In this document: one piece after another, positions 15,602 to 24,489 of the stretch
Position numbering within the stretch: position 1 is the first letter of the stretch
Layout of the letters: each line of letters opens with the position of its first letter
From: JBBQSN01 sp963825505
GTDB lineage: Bacteria; Actinomycetota; Actinomycetes; Actinomycetales; CAWJMD01
NCBI GenBank assembly: GCA_963825505.1
Contig: CAWGTL010000014.1
Span: forward strand, 251,139-315,138
Direction: 5' to 3'
DNA: 64,000 nt
Made by a program: the position numbers and the translations under genes
Notes under the pieces: model-generated
The model's input: the letters and a program-made list of their open reading frames with translations, nothing else
What the model was told of the DNA's origin: nothing
The model's database searches: none

Positions 15602-16576
15602 GTGGGTGTCGAGATCTCCGTCGACGGCCTCACCAAGTCGTTCGGGTCGCAGCTGATCTGGGACGACGTCACGCTCACCCTCCCCGAGGGCGAGATCTCG
15701 GTGATGCTCGGTCCGTCCGGTACGGGCAAGTCGGTGTTCCTCAAGACGCTGGTGGGCCTGCTCAAGCCCGACCGCGGCTCGATCGTCATCGACGGCAAGG
15801 ACATCACCCGGCTGCGCGAGGCCGACCTGTACGAGGTGCGCAAGCTGTTCGGCGTGCTGTTCCAGGACGGCGCGCTGTTCGGCTCGATGAACCTCTACGA
15901 CAACATCGCCTTCCCGTTGCGCGAGCACACCAAGAAGTCCGAGTCCGAGGTCGAGGCCGTCGTCACCGAGAAGATGGACCTGGTGGGCCTCACCGGCGCC
16001 GAGGACAAGCTGCCGGGCGAGATCTCCGGCGGCATGCGCAAGCGTGCCGGCCTGGCCCGGGCGCTGGTGCTCGACCCCGAGATCCTGCTGTTCGACGAGC
16101 CCGACTCCGGCCTCGACCCGGTGCGCACCGCGTACCTCAACCAGCTGATCGTCGACCTCAACGCCCAGACCGGCGCCACCTGCCTGATCGTCACCCACGA
16201 CATCAACACCGCCCGCACGGTGCCGGACAACATCGGCCTGCTGTACCACAAGCACCTGGCGATGTTCGGGCCCCGCGAGATGCTGCTGTCGAGCGAGGAG
16301 CCGGTGGTCCGGCAGTTCCTCAACGCCCAGCGGGTCGGCCCGATCGGCATGAGCGAGGAGAAGGACGCCGACGAGCTCGCCGCCGAGTCCGGCCAGGAGC
16401 TGCCCCCGCTGCCGCCGATCCCGATGCAGCTCGAGCCGAGCGACGGCAGCCACCGCCCGACCCAGCGCGAGCCCGGCGCGTGGTGCCGCGACAACGGCGT
16501 GACGCCGCCGCCGGGGTCGTTCCAGGGCGACCCCACCAGCCCCAAGACCCTCAGCGCCGCCGGGGCCGACGCATGA
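15602..16576 (+). CDS. mkl: Mce transporter ATPase (Mkl/MceG, MlaF-like)
   Basis: A 324-residue ATPase that powers Mce lipid import. It has Walker A GPSGTGKSVFLKTL, Q-loop VLFQDGALFGSMNLYDN (typical of MlaF/Mkl), signature ISGGMRKRAGLARAL, Walker B ILLFDEPDSGLDP and switch IVTHD. The C-terminal 80 residues or so form the actinobacterial Mkl extension, with acidic and Pro-rich segments (PPLPPIPMQLEP). The GTG at 15602 matches the family start. Here it heads a full yrbE-mce operon. In M. tuberculosis the orthologue Rv0655 stands alone, also between rplL and rpoB. Confidence 0.94.
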   Translation: MGVEISVDGLTKSFGSQLIWDDVTLTLPEGEISVMLGPSGTGKSVFLKTLVGLLKPDRGSIVIDGKDITRLREADLYEVRKLFGVLFQDGALFGSMNLYDNIAFPLREHTKKSESEVEAVVTEKMDLVGLTGAEDKLPGEISGGMRKRAGLARALVLDPEILLFDEPDSGLDPVRTAYLNQLIVDLNAQTGATCLIVTHDINTARTVPDNIGLLYHKHLAMFGPREMLLSSEEPVVRQFLNAQRVGPIGMSEEKDADELAAESGQELPPLPPIPMQLEPSDGSHRPTQREPGAWCRDNGVTPPPGSFQGDPTSPKTLSAAGADA

Positions 16577-16594
16577 GCGAGCGGAGCGAGCGAG
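16575..16594. repeat. GAGCGAGCGGAGCGAGCGAG repeat at the mkl-yrbEA junction
   Basis: This quasi-repetitive 20-mer starts inside the mkl stop codon. Sequences of the CGAGCGGAGCGAGCG type are scattered through many actinobacterial genomes at gene ends. Only one copy is seen in this window, so calling it a dispersed repeat relies on general knowledge. Confidence 0.5.
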
Positions 16595-16634
16595 TCATCC
16601 AGCACCGTGCGCACGCCATGGCGAGGTACGAGCC

Positions 16635-17414
16635 GTGAGCGCCGTGACGGGAGCCGCCACCGGCGCGCTGCGGCAGACCGGGTCGCTGTTCGCGATGATG
16701 CTCGACACGCTGCGGATGTGCTTCCGGCGCCCGTTCCAGGTCCGCGAGTTCGTCCAGCAGTCGTGGTTCATCGCGTCCGTGACGATCCTGCCCACCGCCC
16801 TGGTCTCGATCCCGTTCGGTGCGGTCATCGCCCTCCAGCTGGGCAGCCTCACCCGCCAGCTCGGTGCGCAGTCCTTCACCGGCGCGGCGAGCGTCCTGGC
16901 CGTGATCCGCGAGGCCAGCCCGATCGTCACCGCGCTGCTGATCGCGGGCGCGGGCGGCTCGGCGATCTGCGCCGACATCGGCTCGCGCAAGATCCGCGAG
17001 GAGATCGACGCCATGGAGGTGCTCGGCATCTCGCCGATCCAGCGCCTCGTCGTGCCGCGTGTGCTCGCCACGATGCTCGTGGCCGTCGGCCTCAACGCGC
17101 TGGTCTCGGTGGTCGGCGTCGCGGGCGGCTACTTCTTCAACGTCGTCCTGCAGGGCGGCACCCCGGGCGCGTACCTCGCCTCCTTCACCGGCCTGGCGCA
17201 GCTGTCCGACCTGTGGGCCGGTGAGGTCAAGGCCCTGGTGTTCGGGTTCATCGCCGCCATCGTCGCCAGCTACAAGGGGCTCACTGCGGGCGGCGGTCCG
17301 AAGGGCGTGGGCGACGCGGTGAACCAGAGCGTCGTCATCACCTTCATGCTCCTGTTCGTCGTCAACTTCGTCCTCACGGCCGTGTACTTCCAGGTCGTCC
17401 CCCAGAAGATCTGA
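16635..17414 (+). CDS. yrbEA: YrbE-type Mce permease A (MlaE family)
   Basis: A 259-residue MlaE-family integral membrane protein with about five to six hydrophobic segments. The conserved cytoplasmic loop reads REASPIVTALLIAGAGGSAI followed by CADIGSRKIREEIDAMEVLG, the permease segment that contacts the Mkl ATPase. The GTG at 16635 is chosen by family length. It is separated from mkl by 58 bp and from yrbEB by 3 bp. With YrbEB it forms the inner-membrane channel of the Mce importer. Confidence 0.95.
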   Translation: MSAVTGAATGALRQTGSLFAMMLDTLRMCFRRPFQVREFVQQSWFIASVTILPTALVSIPFGAVIALQLGSLTRQLGAQSFTGAASVLAVIREASPIVTALLIAGAGGSAICADIGSRKIREEIDAMEVLGISPIQRLVVPRVLATMLVAVGLNALVSVVGVAGGYFFNVVLQGGTPGAYLASFTGLAQLSDLWAGEVKALVFGFIAAIVASYKGLTAGGGPKGVGDAVNQSVVITFMLLFVVNFVLTAVYFQVVPQKI

Positions 17415-17417
17415 CCG

Positions 17418-18266
17418 ATGACCGACACCCTCCGGACGACCCAGCGGCTGCTCGCCCCCGTGCGCGCTGCCGACGGTGCCGTCAGCGACCTCGGCCGCCA
17501 GCTGCGGTTCTACGTGCAGTCGATCAGGTGGGTGCCGCGCACCCTGTCGCGGTACCGCAAGGAGGTGCTGCGGCTGCTCGCCGAGATCACCCTCGGCACC
17601 GGCGCGCTGTCGGTCATCGGCGGCACCGTCGGCGTGATCGCGTTCCTGGCGTTCTTCACCGGCACCGAGGTCGGGCTGCAGGGCTACCAGGCGCTCGACC
17701 AGATCGGCTCCGGGGCGTTCACCGGATTCGTCTCCGCGTACTTCAACACCCGCGAGATCGCCCCGCTGGTGGCCGGTCTCGCGCTCGCGGCCACCGTCGG
17801 CTGCGGCTTCACCGCCCAGCTCGGCGCGATGCGGATCTCCGAGGAGGTCGACGCCCTCGAGGTGATGGGCATCCCGAGCCTGCCGTTCCTCGTCACCACC
17901 CGGATGGTCGCCGGGTTCATCGCTGTGATCCCCCTGTACGTGGTGGGGCTGCTGTCGTCGTACGCCGCCACCCGGCTCATCTCCACCGGGTACTACGGCC
18001 AGTCGACCGGCACCTACGACCACTACTTCAACCTGTTCCTGCCCCCGGGCGACGTGCTGTGGTCGTTCGTCAAGGTGATGGTGTTCTCGGTCGTGATCAT
18101 CGCGATCCACTGCTGGTACGGGTACACCGCGAGCGGCGGTCCGGCCGGCGTCGGCGTGGCCGTGGGCCGTGCGGTCCGTACCTCGATCGTCGCGATCAAC
18201 GTCGTCGACTTCTTCCTCTCCCTGGCCATCTGGGGCACGACCACGACCGTCCGGATCGCCGGATGA
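17418..18266 (+). CDS. yrbEB: YrbE-type Mce permease B (MlaE family)
   Basis: A 282-residue second permease. A cytoplasmic N-terminus of about 60 residues precedes the MlaE domain, with YFNTREIAPLVAGLALAATV and the coupling loop GAMRISEEVDALEVMGIPS. Several hydrophobic segments follow. The ATG starts 4 bp after yrbEA, and the stop overlaps the mceA start in an ATGA arrangement, so the two are tightly coupled. It forms a heterodimer with YrbEA. Confidence 0.95.
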   Translation: MTDTLRTTQRLLAPVRAADGAVSDLGRQLRFYVQSIRWVPRTLSRYRKEVLRLLAEITLGTGALSVIGGTVGVIAFLAFFTGTEVGLQGYQALDQIGSGAFTGFVSAYFNTREIAPLVAGLALAATVGCGFTAQLGAMRISEEVDALEVMGIPSLPFLVTTRMVAGFIAVIPLYVVGLLSSYAATRLISTGYYGQSTGTYDHYFNLFLPPGDVLWSFVKVMVFSVVIIAIHCWYGYTASGGPAGVGVAVGRAVRTSIVAINVVDFFLSLAIWGTTTTVRIAG

Positions 18267-19582
18267 CCCCCGCCCTCGCACGCGCCCGGCGCGCCTCGTT
18301 CCTGTCCGGTCTGTCGGACCGGGCCTTCGGCGTGGCCTTCCTGCTGGTGCTCGCGGCCGCGATCGGCCTCGCGATCGCCTCGTACGCCAAGGTCTTCGTG
18401 CCGGTCGTGCGGGTGACGCTGGAGACCAGCCGGATCGGCAACCAGATGCAGGAGCTCTCGGACGTCAAGCTCCGCGGGGTGCTCGTCGGCGAGGTCCGCT
18501 CGATCAGCTCGGACGGCGGCGGCGCCACGATGGAGCTCGCGCTCGACCCCGACCAGGCGGCGATGATCCCGGCGAACGTCGAGGCCCGGTTGCTGCCGAA
18601 GACCCTGTTCGGCGAGAAGTTCGTCTCGCTGGTGATCCCGGAGGAACCGTCCGACGGGCACATCCGCGCCGGCGACGTGATCACCCAGGACCGCTCGGAG
18701 ACCGCGATCGAGCTCGAGCAGGTGCTCGACGACCTGCTGCCGCTGCTGCAGGCCGTGCGCCCGCAGGACCTCGCACTGACCCTGAACGGGCTGTCCACCG
18801 CCCTCGAGGGACGCGGCGAGCAGCTGGGGAACAACGTCACCCTCGTCGGCGACTACTTCTCCGAGATCAACCCGCGGATGGACCTCATCCAGTCCGACAT
18901 CTCTGCGCTGGCCGACGTCGTCTCGCTCTACGCCGACGCGGCGCCCGACCTGCTGCGGATCCTGCGCGCCCAGTCGGTCACCACCGCGACGATCGTCGAG
19001 AAGCAGGACACGCTGGCCCAGTTCCTCACCGGCACAGCCGGGTTCGCGAGGACCACCGACCAGGTGCTCACCGAGAACGAGAGCCGGATCATCCGCGTCG
19101 GTGAGGTGAGCCGGCCCACCCTCGAGGTGCTGGCGAAGTACTCGCCGATCTACAAGTGCTTCGCCGAGGGGCTCGTGGCGTGGGAGCCTCGGGTGCGCGA
19201 CACCTTCGCCAACGAGGAGCTGCACATCACCCTCGAGGTGGTGCCGCAGCGCCCCGCCTACGAGCCCGGCGAGGAGCCGCAGTTCGACGACAAGCGGGGC
19301 CCGAACTGCGAGGGGCTGCCGAACCCTCCCGGCTCCCAGCAGGACCCGAACCCCGGCAAGGTCACCGACGACGGCAGCAACGGCGGCGCCAACCGGTATG
19401 CGTTCTCCGGCGTCCCCACCGCGTTCGACGGCCCGACCACCGGCCTGGTCGGCAGCGAGGCCGAGCGGCTGCTCGTCGGCTCGCTCGTCGGCCCCCAGAT
19501 GGGCCTGGAGCCGGACGACGTCCCCGACATCGCGACCCTGCTGTTCGGCCCGGTCGCCCGAGGCACCGAGGTGAACGAGTGA
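18263..19582 (+). CDS. mceA: Mce family protein MceA
   Basis: A 439-residue lipid-binding component. It has one N-terminal membrane segment (about 24-42, VAFLLVLAAAIGLAIASYA), an MlaD/MCE domain (about 50-125, with DVKLRGVLVGEVRSI and LLPKTLFGEKFVSL), then a long helical region and a polar Gly/Asn/Pro-rich C-terminus of about 110 residues. The helices of six Mce subunits form the tunnel that carries lipids across the periplasm. The ATG overlaps the yrbEB stop, and the following mceB start overlaps this stop by one base. Confidence 0.94.
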   Translation: MTPALARARRASFLSGLSDRAFGVAFLLVLAAAIGLAIASYAKVFVPVVRVTLETSRIGNQMQELSDVKLRGVLVGEVRSISSDGGGATMELALDPDQAAMIPANVEARLLPKTLFGEKFVSLVIPEEPSDGHIRAGDVITQDRSETAIELEQVLDDLLPLLQAVRPQDLALTLNGLSTALEGRGEQLGNNVTLVGDYFSEINPRMDLIQSDISALADVVSLYADAAPDLLRILRAQSVTTATIVEKQDTLAQFLTGTAGFARTTDQVLTENESRIIRVGEVSRPTLEVLAKYSPIYKCFAEGLVAWEPRVRDTFANEELHITLEVVPQRPAYEPGEEPQFDDKRGPNCEGLPNPPGSQQDPNPGKVTDDGSNGGANRYAFSGVPTAFDGPTTGLVGSEAERLLVGSLVGPQMGLEPDDVPDIATLLFGPVARGTEVNE

Positions 19583-20640
19583 TGGCGCGGCCGGTGAGCA
19601 GGTCGCAGCGGATCGGTTCGGACCTGACGAAGCTGCTGCTCTTCGTCGTCGTCACGGTCGCGGCCTTCGGGCTGCTGGCCACGACGATCGCGAACGTCCG
19701 GTGGGGCGACAAGTCCGACTACACCGCGGTGTTCACCGACGTCACCGGCCTGATCGAGGGCGACGACGTCCGGATCGCCGGCGTCCGGGTGGGCGAGGTC
19801 ACCGGCATCGAGGTGGCGGGGGACGAGGGCGAGGAGCGCAACCAGGCCGTCGTCCGGTTCCGGATCGACCGCACCGTCGTGCTCACCGAGGGCACCACCG
19901 CGCTGATCCGCTACCGCAACCTGATCGGCCAGCGCTTCGTCTCGCTGGCGCAGGAGCAGGGCGGCATGGACGAGCTGCCGGTCGGCGCCGAGATCCCGGT
20001 CGAGCGCACCAAGCCGGCGCTCGACCTCACCGCCCTGTTCAACGGGTTCAAGCCGCTGTTCGCCGCCCTGAACCCCGCCGACGTCAACCAGCTCGCCTTC
20101 GAGATCATCCAGACCCTGCAGGGAGAGGGCGGGACGATCGAGCACCTGCTCGCCTCGACGGCCTCGCTCACCTCGACCCTGGCCGACCGCGACGAGGTGA
20201 TCGGTCGGACGATCGACAACCTCAACCAGGTGCTCGGGACGGTGGCCGACCGCAGCACCCAGCTCGACCAGCTGCTGCTGCAGCTGCAACGGTTCGTCAG
20301 CGGGCTGGCCGAGGACCGCGAGGCGATCGGGGCGTCGCTCACGAACATCGCCGACCTCACCGAGTCGACCGCCGGGCTCATCGAGGAGGCGCGCCCGCCG
20401 CTCGAGGACGACATCGAGCAGCTGGGGAACCTCGCCGACAACCTGGACCGCAACAACGAGGTCGTCGACCAGTTCCTCACCACCTGGCCGGGCAAGATCG
20501 ACGAGATCACCCGTACCGCCTCGTACGGCTCGTGGTTCAACTTCTACCTCTGCGACTTCGACGGCCAGATCACGCTGCCCGCCGGCCAGACCCAGCGCAT
20601 CGAGGCCTACGACACCGGCACGGCGAGGTGCTCCGGATGA
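19582..20640 (+). CDS. mceB: Mce family protein MceB
   Basis: A 352-residue protein with a membrane anchor at about residues 15-35 (LLLFVVVTVAAFGLLAT), an MCE domain (VTGLIEGDDVRIAGVRVGEV, RYRNLIGQRFVSLAQ), a helical domain, and a short C-terminal part with NFYLCDFDG. The TGATG junction gives the ATG at 19582; a GTG three bases earlier is possible. It forms part of the six-subunit Mce tunnel. The next start, mceC, overlaps the stop by 4 bp. Confidence 0.94.
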   Translation: MARPVSRSQRIGSDLTKLLLFVVVTVAAFGLLATTIANVRWGDKSDYTAVFTDVTGLIEGDDVRIAGVRVGEVTGIEVAGDEGEERNQAVVRFRIDRTVVLTEGTTALIRYRNLIGQRFVSLAQEQGGMDELPVGAEIPVERTKPALDLTALFNGFKPLFAALNPADVNQLAFEIIQTLQGEGGTIEHLLASTASLTSTLADRDEVIGRTIDNLNQVLGTVADRSTQLDQLLLQLQRFVSGLAEDREAIGASLTNIADLTESTAGLIEEARPPLEDDIEQLGNLADNLDRNNEVVDQFLTTWPGKIDEITRTASYGSWFNFYLCDFDGQITLPAGQTQRIEAYDTGTARCSG

Positions 20641-21626
20641 CCCCGTTCCGCGAGCGCAACCCCGTCCCCATCGGTGCGGCCGGGCTGCTGGCCCTGGGCC
20701 TGGCGCTGGTCGCCGCCTTCAACATCGACGCCCTGCCGTTCCTCGGCGGCGGTGACGAGTACTCCGCGTCCTTCTCCGAGGCCGGGGGTCTGCGGGTGGG
20801 CGACGACGTCCGCATCGCCGGCGTCGAGGTGGGCGAGGTCGAGGCCGTGGAGCTCGACGACGACCACGTGCGGGTCGACTTCCGCGTCACCGCGCCGGCC
20901 TCGTTCGGCGAGGACACCGGCGCGAGCATCCGGATCCAGACCGTCCTCGGCCGCAAGTTCCTCTCGCTCGAGCCGCGCGGCGCCGGCCAGCTCGCCGAGG
21001 GCAGCACGATCCCGCTGGAGCGCACGGTCTCGGTCTACGACGTCGTGCGGGCCTTCGGCGACCTCGCCGAGGTCAACGAGAGCATCGACACCGACCAGCT
21101 CGCCACCGCGCTCGACACGATGGCCACCGAGTTCCAGGACACCCCCGAGGAGGTCCGCGGCTCGCTCGACGGCCTCTCCCGGCTGTCCCGCACCATCGCC
21201 TCGCGCGACGACCAGCTGCGCGAGCTCCTCGACAGCACCCGCGAGGTCACCGAGGTGATGGCGTCCCGCGACGCCGAGCTGGAGCAGCTGATCAACGACG
21301 CGAACCTGCTCCTGGCCGAGCTGGAGCGCCGCAAGGAGGACATCTCCCGGCTGCTGGACTCCACGTCCGCGCTCGCCCTGCAGGTCACCGCGCTCGTCCA
21401 GGAGAACAGGGCCGAGCTCAAGCCCACGCTGGACCGGCTGAACTCCGTGCTCGCGCTGCTCGAGGAGAACAAGGCGAACCTCGAGGAGGGGCTGGCCAAC
21501 ATGGCGCCCTTCACGCGGGTGTTCGCCAACGTCCTCGGTACCGGGCGCTGGTTCGACACCTACATCCAGAACATCGTGCCCGTCCCCGGGCTCGCGCTGC
21601 CCACGTCGCCGGCGGTGCAGCCGTGA
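20637..21626 (+). CDS. mceC: Mce family protein MceC
   Basis: A 329-residue protein with a hydrophobic anchor near residues 10-27 (IGAAGLLALGLALVAAF), an MCE domain (EAGGLRVGDDVRIAGVEVGE, IQTVLGRKFLSLEPRG), and a long heptad-like helical region rich in Glu/Leu (about 150-300) that should form the tunnel wall. The C-terminus is short. It starts in an ATGA overlap with mceB and ends in a GTGA overlap with mceD. Confidence 0.94.
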   Translation: MTPFRERNPVPIGAAGLLALGLALVAAFNIDALPFLGGGDEYSASFSEAGGLRVGDDVRIAGVEVGEVEAVELDDDHVRVDFRVTAPASFGEDTGASIRIQTVLGRKFLSLEPRGAGQLAEGSTIPLERTVSVYDVVRAFGDLAEVNESIDTDQLATALDTMATEFQDTPEEVRGSLDGLSRLSRTIASRDDQLRELLDSTREVTEVMASRDAELEQLINDANLLLAELERRKEDISRLLDSTSALALQVTALVQENRAELKPTLDRLNSVLALLEENKANLEEGLANMAPFTRVFANVLGTGRWFDTYIQNIVPVPGLALPTSPAVQP

Positions 21627-23014
21627 CCGGGTTCTGGGACGACGAGCCGGAGCCGCTGGACGACGAGCGCGTGCCCGCCGCCGACGACGCCGTCGAGCCG
21701 CGCCGTGGCCGGGTGGCCGGACGCCGCGGCGTGCAGCGGGCGGGCGAGCTGCTCGGTGCCGCGGCCGCTGCCGGCGGTGCCGCGGTCGCCGGCGGGCTCG
21801 CCCGGTTCCGCAGCCTGTCCGGCGTGGTGCGGGCCGTGGCCGTCGTCACCGTGCTGGCCCTGGTCGCCGCCCTGGTCGTGCTCTGGCCCGGTCCGGACCG
21901 CCAGCACGTCACCGCCCACTTCACCCGCGCGGTCGGCCTCTACCCGGGCTCGGAGGTGCGCATCCTCGGCATCCCGGTCGGCGTCGTCACCGAGGTCGTC
22001 CCGGAGGGCGAGACGGTTCGGGTCGAGCTGGAGTACGACGGGGAGTACGACGTCCCGGCCGACGCGCAGGCGGCCGTGATCTCGCCGTCGGTCGTGAGCG
22101 ACCGGTTCGTGCAGCTGCTGCCGGTGTACACCGGTGGGCCGACCCTGGCGGAGGGCGCCGTGATCCCGGTCGAGCGCACCGCCGTCCCGGTCGAGCTCGA
22201 CCGCATCTTCGCCAGCCTCGACGAGCTGTCGGTGGCCCTCGGCCCCGAGGGCGCCAACTCCGACGGCGCGCTCAGCCGCGTGCTCGCCACCGGGGCCGAC
22301 AACCTCGACGGCAACGGCGAGGCGCTCGGCGCGACGATCGAGGACCTCGGCGCCGCCCTCGACACCGTGGCCACGCCCGACGACGACCTGTTCGAGACGG
22401 TGCGCAACCTGCAGACCTTCACCTCCACGCTGGCCGAGAACGACCAGGCCGTCACCGACCTCAACACCAACCTCGCCACGGTCTCCGACCAGCTCGCCGG
22501 CGAGCGGGACGACCTCGCGCTCGCACTGCAGAACCTGGCGATCGCCCTGACCGAGGTCTCGACCTTCGTCCAGGAGAACCGCGACGTGCTCACCGAGGAC
22601 GTCGCGCAGCTGGAGTCGGTCACCGCGAGCGTCGCCTCGCAGCAGGAGGCCCTCGCCGAGACGCTGGTGGCCGCGCCCACCGCCCTGTCGAACCTCGGCA
22701 ACGCCTACAACCCGCGGTCCGGGACGCTCGACACCCGCGACAACTTCGGCCCGATCGAGGCCGACCCGCTCGCGTTCATCTGCTCGCTCGTCAACGGCTC
22801 GCTGGCGAGCAACCCCGACGGCGAGAACCCCGGCGGGTGCGAGGGCGTGCTCACCGAGCTGAGCATGCTGCTCGACCTGCTGCCGGTGGGGGCCGGAGGG
22901 TCCTTCGTCGGGTCCCGGGTGCCGGCCGCCACCTCCGGCCTGACGTCGGCTCCCGCCACGGTCCCGGCGCCGGACCCGACGCTCGGCGGCATCCTCCCGG
23001 GAGGTGGTCGGTGA
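21623..23014 (+). CDS. mceD: Mce family protein MceD
   Basis: A 463-residue protein, larger than B and C because of an unusual N-terminal cytoplasmic segment of about 70 residues, acidic then Arg/Ala/Gly-rich, ahead of the membrane helix (VRAVAVVTVLALVAALVVLW). The MCE domain (AVGLYPGSEVRILGIPVGVV, PSVVSDRFVQLLP) and a long helical domain follow. The C-terminus is Pro/Gly/Thr-rich. GTG start with a GTGA overlap from mceC. Within this operon only MceD has such a long N-terminal extension. Confidence 0.93.
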   Translation: MTGFWDDEPEPLDDERVPAADDAVEPRRGRVAGRRGVQRAGELLGAAAAAGGAAVAGGLARFRSLSGVVRAVAVVTVLALVAALVVLWPGPDRQHVTAHFTRAVGLYPGSEVRILGIPVGVVTEVVPEGETVRVELEYDGEYDVPADAQAAVISPSVVSDRFVQLLPVYTGGPTLAEGAVIPVERTAVPVELDRIFASLDELSVALGPEGANSDGALSRVLATGADNLDGNGEALGATIEDLGAALDTVATPDDDLFETVRNLQTFTSTLAENDQAVTDLNTNLATVSDQLAGERDDLALALQNLAIALTEVSTFVQENRDVLTEDVAQLESVTASVASQQEALAETLVAAPTALSNLGNAYNPRSGTLDTRDNFGPIEADPLAFICSLVNGSLASNPDGENPGGCEGVLTELSMLLDLLPVGAGGSFVGSRVPAATSGLTSAPATVPAPDPTLGGILPGGGR

Positions 23015-24489
23015 TGCTCCGGTCGCCGGCGCGCCGACTGGCTGCGCTCCTCTCCCTCGCGGTGCTCCTCACCGGGTGCCAGGGCGCCTACGACCTGCCG
23101 CTGCCCGGCGGCGCGGCCAACGGCCCCGACGTCTACCGCGTGACGATCGAGTTCGAGGACGTCCTCGACCTGGTGCCGCAGTCGGCCGTCAAGGTCGACG
23201 ACGTCACGGTCGGGGCCGTCGAGTCGATCGAGCTCGAGGACTGGCACGCGAAGGTGGTCGTCCGGCTCGAGGACTCGGTCGAGCTGCCCGACAACGCCGA
23301 CGCCACGCTGCGCCAGACCTCGCTGCTGGGCGAGAAGTTCGTCTCGCTCAGCGCCCCCGGATCGGCCGCCGAGGGCGTGGGCCGGCTCGCCGACGGCGAC
23401 CTCATCCCGCTCGACCGCACCGGGCGCAACCCGGAGGTCGAGGAGGTGCTCGGCGCGCTCTCGCTGCTGCTCAACGGCGGTGGCGTGGCCCAGCTGCAGA
23501 CCATCAACCGCGAGCTCAACGACGCCCTCGAGGGTCGCGAGTCCGACGTCAAGGAGGCACTGGCGCAGCTCGACGTCTTCGTCAGCGGCCTCGACGAGCA
23601 GAAGTCCGAGATCGTCCGCGCGATCGATGCGATCGACCGCCTGGCCGCGACGCTGGAGGCGCAGGAGCAGGACATCGCCACGGCGCTGGACACCATCCCC
23701 GGCGGGCTGGAGGTGCTGGCCGACCAGCGCGAGGACCTCACCGCGATGCTCGCCGCGCTGTCCGACCTCGGCGTCACCGCCACCCGGGTGATCGACTCCT
23801 CCCAGGCCGACACCGTCGCCAACCTGCAGGCGCTCGACCCGATCCTCACCCAGCTGGCCGCCGCGGGCGACGCGCTGCCGAACTCGCTCGACATCTTCGT
23901 CAGCTACCCGTTCCCGGACAACGCGGTCGACGGCATCAAGGGCGACTACACGAACCTGCGGATCACGTTGGACGCCAACCTGTCCGACCTCGACTCGCTG
24001 GCGCCGCAGCCCACCGGCGGCCCGAGCCTGCCCACCCTGCCGACGCTGCCCACGTTGCCGACCCTGCCGATCCCGACGACCCTGCCGCTGCCCGAGCTGT
24101 GCGGTGCGCTCGGCCTTCCGGAGGACTGCGACCTGCCGCCGGTCGACGAGATCTGCGAGGACCTCGCCGGCGGCGCGGTCTGCGACCCGGTGGCGGAGAT
24201 CTGCGAGGCCTCCGGCGGTGTGCTGCTGCCCGGCGGGCTGTGCCGGCTCCCGCCCCTGCTCGACGTGTGCAGCAGCGTGCCCGTCCTCGGCCCGTCGCTG
24301 TGCCCCGGCGGCACACCGACGGTCACGCCCACGGTGCCGACCTCCCCGCCGCCGATCATCTGCGAGACCGTGCTCGGGATCCCGGTCTGCCCCGGCGGGA
24401 ACGACAGCGGCGACGGCACGAACGCCTCCGGGGCGCGCGGCTACGACACCGAGCTGGCCGCCCTGCTGCTGGGAGGGGTGCTGACGTGA
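23014..24489 (+). CDS. mceE: Mce family lipoprotein MceE with cysteine-rich tail
   Basis: A 491-residue lipoprotein. The signal peptide ends in the lipobox LLTGC (Cys near residue 20), as expected for MceE/LprK proteins, so it is anchored by a lipid rather than a helix. The MCE domain (VYRVTIEFEDVLDLVPQSAV, QTSLLGEKFVSLS) and helical region come next. After about residue 330 there is a PTL repeat and then about 110 residues carrying ten cysteines in short C-x(5-12)-C spacings. The ATG at 23014 follows the mceD stop (TGATG); a GTG 3 bp earlier is an alternative. The cysteine-rich tail is not typical of the mycobacterial MceE proteins I know. Confidence 0.92.
   Translation: MLRSPARRLAALLSLAVLLTGCQGAYDLPLPGGAANGPDVYRVTIEFEDVLDLVPQSAVKVDDVTVGAVESIELEDWHAKVVVRLEDSVELPDNADATLRQTSLLGEKFVSLSAPGSAAEGVGRLADGDLIPLDRTGRNPEVEEVLGALSLLLNGGGVAQLQTINRELNDALEGRESDVKEALAQLDVFVSGLDEQKSEIVRAIDAIDRLAATLEAQEQDIATALDTIPGGLEVLADQREDLTAMLAALSDLGVTATRVIDSSQADTVANLQALDPILTQLAAAGDALPNSLDIFVSYPFPDNAVDGIKGDYTNLRITLDANLSDLDSLAPQPTGGPSLPTLPTLPTLPTLPIPTTLPLPELCGALGLPEDCDLPPVDEICEDLAGGAVCDPVAEICEASGGVLLPGGLCRLPPLLDVCSSVPVLGPSLCPGGTPTVTPTVPTSPPPIICETVLGIPVCPGGNDSGDGTNASGARGYDTELAALLLGGVLT
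24028..24072 (+). repeat. 9-bp tandem repeat encoding Pro-Thr-Leu in mceE
   Basis: About five 9-bp units (CTGCCCACC, CTGCCGACG, CTGCCCACG, TTGCCGACC, CTGCCGATC) run from 24028 to 24072 and encode repeated LPT. They make a stiff Pro-rich linker between the helical domain and the cysteine-rich tail. Confidence 0.85.
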
